A DNA stretch of 21,122 bases from CAWDPQ01 sp049642465. GTDB taxonomy: Bacteria > Acidobacteriota > Vicinamibacteria > Vicinamibacterales > 2-12-FULL-66-21. Where the stretch lies: assembly GCA_049642465.1 (NCBI GenBank), contig JBAROV010000166.1, positions 1 to 21,122 on the forward strand, written 5' to 3'. Positions within the stretch are counted from its first letter, which is position 1, and the number at the start of each line of letters is the position of its first letter. A program made the translations under genes and the position numbers. The notes under the pieces were generated by a model. The model was not told the origin of the DNA and made no database searches. It saw only the letters and a list, made by a program, of their open reading frames with translations. Below are positions 15,669 through 21,122 of this stretch, one piece after another.

Positions 15669-17711
15669 CTACTTCGGTTCGACAATCAGCCAGCCCTGCA
15701 TCTCCAAGTGCAGCGCCGAGCAGAACTCCGTGCAGTAGAAGCTGAATGACCCTGGCTTATCGACCACGAACTCCACCGTCGTCGTCTCACCTGGATCGAG
15801 GCTGACCATCACGTTCTTCGTCGGCACTGCGAAGCCATGCGTCGCGTCCGGTGTCTGCTCGGAGTTGTTCAAGTGGACGATGACCTTGTCGCCGACCTTC
15901 GCCGGAATGATGTCTGGCGTGAAGTGGCTGCGGACGACGTTCATCCATACCTCGACCACGCCGTTTCTGCGCACGATGCGAGCCTCTTTCTCCGTCGCAA
16001 TCGCATCCGGGCTCTTCTGCATCGACCCAGGCGAGACTCCGGGTTCGTACACCTCGTGGGCCTTAATGGTGTCGGCCTTCACGAGCTGCGCGTAGTGCGG
16101 CTCGCCAAATCCGATTGGCATGTCGGCGACAAGCTCCATCTTCGGACCGGAGATGTCGATCAACTGGAAGTTCTGCGGATGCAGCGGCCCGACGTTGGTA
16201 TGGCGATCGATCGACCACTTGTTCATCGCGATGAGGTACTTGCCTTGCGGATCCATCGTGTCGCCCTGCGCTGTGGCCAGGTGGCCGATGTTGTAGTGAA
16301 TCGAAACCTTGTCCACGACCTTGAACGCGTCGGCCGCAGAGTGATACGGCTCGCCCAGTGTCCACTTGGCGACCGCGCTCTCCAGATACAGGCTGGTGTA
16401 GGCGTTCCCCTGGTTGTCGTACTGCGTGTGCAGCGGGCCGGCGCCAAGCTCGACCTTCCCGGCAACCACCGCGTCGAACTTGAGAATGGGGACGCCGTAG
16501 CGATCCTTGCCCTCGAAGTTCTTCGATTCAATCGCCTTCAGGATCCGATCGAACCCGTAGACGGTCGCGTGCGGATCGAGCTTGCCGGCGACGGTGATGT
16601 AGTCGCCCTTGGGCGCCACGTCCACGCCGTGCGGGCTCCTGGGCTCCGGCGCCAGGAACAGCAGGCCTTCCGCCGCGGCGGTGTCGAGCGATATCACGCG
16701 GATGCCGTTCAGCATCGTGAACTTGCCGGCAGCCAGCACTTCTTCGGCCTTCTTCCAGTTGATGATGTGGAGGTAGTCGAAATCGAGTTGCGATGCGCCG
16801 ACTTCAATTGGAGGCCTGCCCTGTGCGATGCCGCCGCCGGCCATCTCGACGTTGTACGAGTTGATGAACGCGTAGCCGTAGCTCGGCCCTTTGCCGGCAT
16901 CGGCCAGATCCTGCGTGTAGGGTGGCAGTTCGATCTGGAAGCTGTCCTTGAGAATCATCCGGCCCGTCTTCTGATCCACGCGCACGAACGTGGAGTAGCC
17001 GCGATAGATGTCGGCAAAACGGTTCAGGTGATCGTCGAGAGTGACCTTCTGTCCTTTGTGCGCGTCCCAACCCTTGAGCGCCGGGACCTTCGACGAGATG
17101 TGCACGTAGCGGGTGTCTGGCGTCGCGAAGATGCCGCCGTGCGAGGTCATGAGGTTGGGCACCTGCATGACTTGCTTCGAGCGGAAATCCGCGAGGTCAA
17201 CCATCCCAATCCGACCGTGGGCCCGATCGTTGATGTAGAGCCACCGGCCGTCGTACTTCCCGTCGGTTTCGCTGAGCGCCGGATGGTGCGCGTCGCCCCA
17301 ACGAAGCCCGTCCTTCGAGTCGCCGTTTCCGGGATCCCCGTCGTGGCCTTCACCGTTGCCGTTGCCGTTCGACCCGAGCGCTTCCTCGGACCAGTCGGCC
17401 CCGTACCCGTATCCCTGCCATGGTTCAGGCGTGAAGACCGCCACCGTCTTGAGCAGACGCATCGACGGCACACCAATCACGTGCACCTGTCCTGAGTGGC
17501 CGCCGGACGCAAACAGGAGGTATTCGTCGCGACCGCCGGGTGGAACGAAGGTCTTCACCGCGCGTGCGGCATCCTCCGGGCTCAGCCCGCGCGATTGCGC
17601 GATCTGCAGCAGGTTCGACTGGTTCGACCCACCCATGGTGCGGCTGCAGCCACCCATGGCGATCGCTATGAGGAGCGTCAATCCGAGCGCCCCGAACAGG
17701 AGTTTCTTCAT
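15669..17711 (-). CDS. nosZ: Nitrous-oxide reductase NosZ, clade II, lipoprotein type
   Basis: 680 aa. Reduces N2O to N2 in the periplasm. A Sec-type lipoprotein signal with lipobox AMGGC22 replaces the Tat signal of clade I enzymes. The N-terminal beta-propeller binds CuZ (H142-H143 in GDAHHPALSET, plus further His residues). The C-terminal cupredoxin binds CuA (C660, C664, H668 and M671 in CTEFCSALHLEM). An unusual Gly/Asn/Asp-rich stretch (about residues 113-135) precedes the CuZ motif and is partly encoded by a repeated AACGGC hexamer. The ATG at 17711 is preferred over the adjacent GTG at 17714; GGAGG lies eight bases before the ATG. It is the first gene of the nosZ-L-D-FY-cytochrome c operon and probably activated from the dyad at 17782-17797. 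Confidence 0.95.
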   Translation of the reverse strand: MKKLLFGALGLTLLIAIAMGGCSRTMGGSNQSNLLQIAQSRGLSPEDAARAVKTFVPPGGRDEYLLFASGGHSGQVHVIGVPSMRLLKTVAVFTPEPWQGYGYGADWSEEALGSNGNGNGEGHDGDPGNGDSKDGLRWGDAHHPALSETDGKYDGRWLYINDRAHGRIGMVDLADFRSKQVMQVPNLMTSHGGIFATPDTRYVHISSKVPALKGWDAHKGQKVTLDDHLNRFADIYRGYSTFVRVDQKTGRMILKDSFQIELPPYTQDLADAGKGPSYGYAFINSYNVEMAGGGIAQGRPPIEVGASQLDFDYLHIINWKKAEEVLAAGKFTMLNGIRVISLDTAAAEGLLFLAPEPRSPHGVDVAPKGDYITVAGKLDPHATVYGFDRILKAIESKNFEGKDRYGVPILKFDAVVAGKVELGAGPLHTQYDNQGNAYTSLYLESAVAKWTLGEPYHSAADAFKVVDKVSIHYNIGHLATAQGDTMDPQGKYLIAMNKWSIDRHTNVGPLHPQNFQLIDISGPKMELVADMPIGFGEPHYAQLVKADTIKAHEVYEPGVSPGSMQKSPDAIATEKEARIVRRNGVVEVWMNVVRSHFTPDIIPAKVGDKVIVHLNNSEQTPDATHGFAVPTKNVMVSLDPGETTTVEFVVDKPGSFSFYCTEFCSALHLEMQGWLIVEPK

Positions 17712-17781
17712 CACCCATCCCTCCGCTATCTAGCCGATGTACCAGTGCTTACCGAGTATCCCTGTCGCTTTTCTGGCGTCC

Positions 17782-17797
17782 TATGACGCGGATCACA
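17782..17797 (-). promoter_or_regulatory. Imperfect Crp/Fnr-type operator upstream of nosZ
   Basis: TATGAC-GCGG-ATCACA has the TGA-N6-TCA core of Crp/Fnr sites, imperfect at the outer bases. Its centre (17789.5) is 32 bp from the centre of GATACT (17755-17760, minus strand), a -10-like hexamer, giving a leader of roughly 35 nt to the nosZ ATG. The whole 321-bp nosZ-to-hemerythrin gap (17712-18032) contains no convincing gene; an open frame from 17859 is the upstream extension of the hemerythrin gene and is not thought to be translated. Confidence 0.5.
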
Positions 17798-17967
17798 TCG
17801 ACAACACTGCGCTGCGGCCACATTTTCAACAATCCCGCCACCGGCGATCTCTTGTTCATTGAGGGAATGTGCGCAGATATCCAGGAGGATGGGGGGACTT
17901 ATTCGCGCTAGCGGGGAAAATTTCCGGACGGGGAAGCTTGACGGCCTAGAGCCCCGAGGGCAAGCGC

Positions 17968-17981
17968 ATGACGCCGGTCAT
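17968..17981 (+). promoter_or_regulatory. Crp/Fnr-type operator upstream of the second hemerythrin gene
   Basis: ATGAC-GCCG-GTCAT is a perfect 14-bp dyad with the same arms as the inner part of the site at 6082-6099. Its centre (17974.5) is 32 bp from the centre of TATCGT (18004-18009), a -10-like hexamer, and 58 bp from the ATG at 18033. Confidence 0.6.
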
Positions 17982-18032
17982 ACGAAGGCAAAGACCGAAC
18001 TGGTATCGTGCCCGCGAGCAGTAGGGGCACCA

Positions 18033-18566
18033 ATGAACGCGAACGCCTGCCGCACTCCCGCTGAAATCATCGATTACATCGTCGTGCACCATCATGCATA
18101 CGTACGCCGTGCGCTGCCGCGCCTGGCGAGTTACACCGCAGAAGTGATTCACGCGCACGGAGACGCCCACCCGGAGTTGTACGATGTCGCAGACCTCCTC
18201 GGGCGCCTTGCGCAGCACATGCTGTCGCACATGGAAAAGGAAGAGCAGGTGCTCTTCCCCTGGATTGTCGAGGCATCGCGAGGTGGGGTTCGACCACCGA
18301 ACGTGATGTTCGGCACGATCGTCAATCCCATCCACATCATGGAACGGGAGCACGAGGTTGCCGCGGAGTCGGTTGCGCTCATCCGCGAATTGACGGATGA
18401 CTACGAGCCTCCGGCGGATGCCAGCCCGGCATACCGGCACTGGCTCGCTGAACTGAAAGCGTTCGACGAAGATCTCCGGGCGCACGTCCATCTCGAGGAC
18501 CGCATCCTGTTTCCAGCCGCAGCCCGACTCGAGCTGAAGGCGAACACGACGCCGACTAACGACTAG
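18033..18566 (+). CDS. Hemerythrin-like di-iron protein related to the Ric C-terminal domain
   Basis: 177 aa. A stand-alone hemerythrin-like domain with a full ligand set: HH at 20-21, H46, H66 and E70 in HMEKEEQVLFP, E106 and H107, and H151 and E155 in HVHLEDRILFP. It lacks the DUF542 domain with the Cys pair found in the Ric protein at 1266-1985. Expected roles are binding or scavenging NO or iron, or Fe-S repair under nitrosative stress. The start at 18033 has AGGGG about seven bases upstream and leaves the operator at 17968-17981 outside the coding region; the longer frame to 17859 has no such support. It is convergent with the second Crp/Fnr gene. Confidence 0.83.
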   Translation: MNANACRTPAEIIDYIVVHHHAYVRRALPRLASYTAEVIHAHGDAHPELYDVADLLGRLAQHMLSHMEKEEQVLFPWIVEASRGGVRPPNVMFGTIVNPIHIMEREHEVAAESVALIRELTDDYEPPADASPAYRHWLAELKAFDEDLRAHVHLEDRILFPAAARLELKANTTPTND

Positions 18567-18576
18567 CGACTGACCC

Positions 18577-19263
18577 TTATCCCTCGCCCACGGTCTCGAG
18601 CGTGTCTCTGTCGAGCACAACAAATCCATCTTTTTCTGTCCGGACCACGTTCTGCTTGCCCCAGCGGCTCATGATCCGGATGCAGGTTTCGATGGTCGTG
18701 CCTGTCATGTCCGCGAGTTCCTGCCTCGAGAGTGAAAGCGGGACGAACGTACCGCCGCGTTCCTGACGACCCATTTCCGATGCGAGCTTCAGAAACAACC
18801 GCGCGAAGCGCCGCTCGATCGTTCCCCCACTCAGTTCGGCGAGGCGATTCGTCAGCTCCACCAGGCGGTGGGTGAGGCCGAGCAGCAGGCCACGCACGAG
18901 CGTGGGGTGCTGTTCGAGCAGCTTGAAGAAATCCGGACGGGGTATGACGAGGCACGTCGTGTCTTCGATCGCCACAGCACTGGCAGGAAACGGACGGCCG
19001 TCGTATGCGGCCACCGCGCCGAGCGGATCTCCGGTGCCGAAGACTTCCAGGATCAAGTCCTTGCCGCTTGGGAGCATCTTGAAGATCTTCACCCGGCCGG
19101 AGGCGATCGTGTAAAAGGCGTCCGAGGGTTCACCTTCTTCAAAAATCGTGTGTCCCTTGCTGTAGCTCCGCACAGAGGTCACGCGTGCGACGGTCTCGCG
19201 ATCGATGGGAGAGAGCGTACGAAAAACGGGCGTCTTGCGCAGCAGATCTACGACATCTGTCAT
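18577..19263 (-). CDS. Crp/Fnr-family transcriptional regulator, second copy
   Basis: 228 aa. The sensor barrel spans about residues 10-125, the dimer helix about 128-155, and the winged helix carries the HTH SRQELADMTGTTIETCIRIMSRW. The recognition helix keeps the Glu and Arg of the Fnr E-x-x-x-R pattern, with Ile in place of Ser before Arg. That would suit sites with TGA half-sites such as those at 6082, 17782 and 17968. The Fnr N-terminal Cys cluster is missing, so the effector is not an Fnr-type Fe-S cluster; NO, heme or redox sensing is possible but not visible. The ATG at 19263 has only a weak ribosome-binding site (GTGGA). It is convergent with the hemerythrin gene, 10 bp apart. Confidence 0.87.
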   Translation of the reverse strand: MTDVVDLLRKTPVFRTLSPIDRETVARVTSVRSYSKGHTIFEEGEPSDAFYTIASGRVKIFKMLPSGKDLILEVFGTGDPLGAVAAYDGRPFPASAVAIEDTTCLVIPRPDFFKLLEQHPTLVRGLLLGLTHRLVELTNRLAELSGGTIERRFARLFLKLASEMGRQERGGTFVPLSLSRQELADMTGTTIETCIRIMSRWGKQNVVRTEKDGFVVLDRDTLETVGEG

Positions 19264-19277
19264 TCCACGGTAATTTA

Positions 19278-19504
19278 CAGGAGATCAGGAGGTCAGGAGG
19301 AATAAACAGGAGATCACGAGATCACGAGAAATGGACAGGAGGTCAGGAGGTCAGGAGGAGTCCGCGTCAGGACCGGTCCGCGATCGACGGCCTCTCAACG
19401 CGGGCCGATCCTGACGCGGACTTTCCTGATCTCTTGATCTCCTGTGTCTTTCCTCCTGATCTCTTGATCTCCTGTTTTTTTCCTCCTGATCTTCTGATCT
19501 CCTG
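19278..19504. repeat. Inverted satellite array: three 29-bp units, palindromic core, three inverted units
   Basis: The left block holds units at 19278-19306 and 19307-19335 (29 bp each) and 19336-19360 (25 bp). Each starts CAGGAG(A/G)TCA and is built from a 8-9-bp element (AGGAGATC or AGGAGGTC). A perfect 13-bp inverted pair GTCCGCGTCAGGA (19360-19372) / TCCTGACGCGGAC (19409-19421) flanks a 36-bp loop. The right block (19422-19444, 19445-19474, 19475-19504) carries the same units in reverse complement (GATCTCCTG). The whole could form a long imperfect hairpin or cruciform. It fills the gap between the Crp/Fnr start and the small Cys protein stop; no gene is seen in it. Confidence 0.9.
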
Positions 19505-19505
19505 T

Positions 19506-19730
19506 TCACCTCTTGATCTCTGTCCGCAGGCGCGCCGCTTCGATCCAGTACTCGCATGTCTCGCACTCGCCCCGTCTCGTCATGCGCACATCGGAGGAAC
19601 GTCTCGGGTTGTGACACGCCCAGAACACGTCGTCCACGCGCGACTGGCCGACGCCGAGGTCCTCGATGGCAACGCCGAAGCGTCCCCACTCGCACGTCCA
19701 CGGGACCCGTCGAATGTTGTAGGACTTCAT
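19506..19730 (-). CDS. Small Cys-containing protein of unknown function
   Basis: 74 aa from the ATG at 19730, which has GGAG about six bases upstream; an ATG four codons earlier lacks a comparable site. Four Cys occur: TCEW near residue 13, ACHNP near 39, and a CETC pair near 56-59 followed by YWIEA. The CH...CxxC arrangement could bind zinc or iron. It starts 13 bp after the stop of the radical SAM gene on the same strand, so the two are probably one transcript. I do not recognise the family. It could be a small partner protein of, or (less likely) a peptide substrate for, the radical SAM enzyme. Confidence 0.6.
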   Translation of the reverse strand: MKSYNIRRVPWTCEWGRFGVAIEDLGVGQSRVDDVFWACHNPRRSSDVRMTRRGECETCEYWIEAARLRTEIKR

Positions 19731-19743
19731 GGCAGACTCCACT

Positions 19744-20976
19744 TCACGCCGCGCGTCGTGCCGGCGCTGGCGGCCTCAGCCGGGCCGCGAGCCGGCGGTT
19801 GAAGACGGGCCGCGCGATGAGGCGCATCATCCGCCGCCAGGCCTCATACGTGTAAAACCCGGCTGTTCGCGGCGCCAGGAAAGCCGCATCGTCGGGATTC
19901 ACGACAAGGCTGACCTCGATGTTGGGCGCCAGCCCGATCGGGATGCGGTGGCGGCGGCACGCATCGTACATGGCCGCCATGACCGTGCGCATTTCGTCGT
20001 AGTTTGGCGAGGGCCAGTCGGCCATCGCGGATCCGATCGTGGGACGGAAGATACACACCGTGGGGAAGGCACCACTCGACGCGACCCGTTCGATCCCATC
20101 AATCGTGTGCGAGATCGGCTCGATGCCAGCGATGATCTCGCCCGAGACAGCGCCCCGAGGCAGTCGGCTCGCACAGTGCTCCATGGCCTCGAAGAACAGA
20201 TTCTGGCCGAGCGTGCGCGCCTTGCCCGGGCAGATGCGGGCAAACCACTCCGGATCCATCAGCTCGACGCAGAAGGAGAAATGATCGACGCCCAGATCAA
20301 TCAGTCGATCGTAGCGAGAGAAGTCACGTTCGGGCGTCAGCTGCACTCCGACCAGCATCCCGACGTCTTCCTTGATCGCGCGCACAAATGGCGCGACGAA
20401 TTGCAGGGCGTGTCCACCCTGAAATCCCCCGTTCAAATGCACGAACGTGACGCCCGACTCTTCTTTCGCTGCCCAACAGGTCTCGACGACGTCTTCAACT
20501 GTCTTGGAGGCGGATTCGGCGCTGGCGACGTTCTGGCCGGTCGTGCAAAACCGGCAATTGAGGTCGGAGCCCCAGAACTCGCAGATCGGATTGACATAGA
20601 TGCCGAGGTAAGTGCCCTGCAGAACGCCAATGCGCGACATTCGCACGTCGCGCGACGTCAAGCGGTCGTACCAATGTGGCTGCGTCGGAATCGTGATTGG
20701 GTAGCACTCGCCAGTTCGTTCATCGATGATTTCGTATCTGCCAGGAGCGCCGTTGAGGACATAGGGCGACGTCCACGCGAACGTCTCGGACACGGGAGCG
20801 TTCATCCAGATTTCAGGCTTGAGCCATGAACCGGTGGGAATGGCCAGCTCGAGACCGGAACCGAGCCCGGCCCGGGTCCGCCGGACACCCCGCGCGCCTT
20901 CGAGCGACACCGTTGACGGCACCCGAAGGCCACGGCAGAACAGATCGATTTCCAGCTCACAGGGGTTGAGAGACAT
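19744..20976 (-). CDS. Radical SAM protein with atypical CX8CX2C cluster motif
   Basis: 410 aa from the ATG at 20976. An N-terminal region (about residues 1-120) precedes a radical SAM barrel. The cluster motif reads C132-EFWGSDLN-C141-RF-C144, i.e. CX8CX2C, where the family standard is CX3CX2C. The downstream barrel has HLNGGFQGG and a GEIIAGIEP strand. The C-terminus is Arg/Ala/Pro-rich. The reaction is unknown. The start at 20976 is chosen for AGG about ten bases upstream and a natural N-terminus; the frame stays open to the window edge, with a GTG at 21099, so a longer protein is possible. The small Cys protein follows 13 bp downstream. Confidence 0.75.
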   Translation of the reverse strand: MSLNPCELEIDLFCRGLRVPSTVSLEGARGVRRTRAGLGSGLELAIPTGSWLKPEIWMNAPVSETFAWTSPYVLNGAPGRYEIIDERTGECYPITIPTQPHWYDRLTSRDVRMSRIGVLQGTYLGIYVNPICEFWGSDLNCRFCTTGQNVASAESASKTVEDVVETCWAAKEESGVTFVHLNGGFQGGHALQFVAPFVRAIKEDVGMLVGVQLTPERDFSRYDRLIDLGVDHFSFCVELMDPEWFARICPGKARTLGQNLFFEAMEHCASRLPRGAVSGEIIAGIEPISHTIDGIERVASSGAFPTVCIFRPTIGSAMADWPSPNYDEMRTVMAAMYDACRRHRIPIGLAPNIEVSLVVNPDDAAFLAPRTAGFYTYEAWRRMMRLIARPVFNRRLAARLRPPAPARRAA

Positions 20977-21122
20977 GTGGATACCTGCTTGCGCAAGGGG
21001 AGTGCCACGAATGTCGAGCGCTCGCTGGCCCAAATCTGCGTTGCACCGGACGAGTGCGAGCGGAAATTCCCGCCCCGCAAGAAAAATTCCCCGCCCCACC
21101 CCCGCTCGCGCTCGCTCGGCCG
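20977..21122. other. Region upstream of the radical SAM gene, window edge
   Basis: This region probably holds the promoter and leader of the radical SAM gene. It contains a 10-bp palindrome CTTGCGCAAG (20988-20997) and G-rich low-complexity sequence (GAGCGAGCGCGAGCG on the minus strand) at the edge. The minus-strand frame of the radical SAM gene is open through it, so it could instead be coding. Confidence 0.4.

Noticed and set aside
15837..17495. 552-aa open frame on the plus strand opposite nosZ
   Set aside because: It mirrors the nosZ codons, has a Val/Arg/Asp-biased composition and no recognisable domain; nosZ is certain.
17859..18032. N-terminal extension of the hemerythrin protein
   Set aside because: It covers the proposed operator and -10 element, has no hemerythrin similarity, and the ATG at 18033 has its own ribosome-binding site.
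19278..19504. CRISPR array or insertion sequence ends
   Set aside because: The units abut each other without unique spacers, and the inverted halves enclose only 36 bp with no transposase.
19729..20829. 366-aa open frame on the plus strand opposite the radical SAM gene
   Set aside because: It is a shadow of the radical SAM gene with biased composition and no motif.
20988..20997. CTTGCGCAAG as another Crp/Fnr site
   Set aside because: The half-sites abut without the 4-bp spacer seen in the other candidates, and no -10 hexamer is evident at the matching distance.

Overview
The window (about 21 kb, GC-rich) reads as a compact denitrification island from a Gram-negative bacterium. The outer membrane is inferred from Sec and lipoprotein signals on NosZ, NosL and a cytochrome c and from a periplasm-facing NirK. 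The lipoprotein-type clade II NosZ, the sNOR-type oxidase-like genes, the gene fusions and the short satellite repeats make me favour Acidobacteriota (Vicinamibacteria-like). That assignment is inference; there is no rRNA or marker gene in the window.

Layout. (1) Positions 1-3245, minus strand: a 16-bp tandem repeat, then in transcription order a DUF2231 membrane protein, a Crp/Fnr regulator, an iron-sulfur repair/hemerythrin protein (Ric) and copper nitrite reductase NirK. (2) 3342-3914, plus: a membrane-anchored LuxR-type regulator. (3) 3895-6059, minus: a fused cytochrome b / two-[4Fe-4S] / MvhD-FrhD-like protein translationally coupled to an exported protein of unknown function. (4) 6172-9572, plus, divergent from (3): a 56-aa membrane peptide, a CuA subunit II, a heme-copper subunit I whose catalytic tyrosine position is glutamine, and a SenC/SCO protein. 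This matches the sNOR (NorS/NorY/SenC) type of nitric oxide reductase rather than an oxygen reductase. (5) 9708-11339, plus: a B12-binding radical SAM protein. (6) 11358-17711, minus: the nos operon, nosZ-nosL-nosD-nosFY-cytochrome c, with NosF and NosY fused and NosD carrying an extra N-terminal membrane domain. (7) 18033-19263: a second hemerythrin protein (plus) convergent with a second Crp/Fnr regulator (minus). (8) 19278-20976: an inverted satellite array, a small Cys-containing protein and a radical SAM protein with an atypical CX8CX2C cluster motif.

Together the genes predict nitrite -> NO (NirK) -> N2O (sNOR) -> N2 (NosZ), plus NO-damage repair and NO/anoxia-type regulation. Four dyads of Crp/Fnr type lie upstream of ric-nirK, the sNOR/cytochrome b divergent pair, nosZ and the second hemerythrin gene. 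In all four a -10-like hexamer is centred exactly 32 bp from the dyad centre, as expected for class II activation, so the scattered units look like one regulon. No nitrate reductase, cytochrome cd1 NirS, canonical NorB or NosR was found here. Electron supply to the NOR may run through the cytochrome b/ferredoxin/MvhD fusion, which is the least familiar part of the system.
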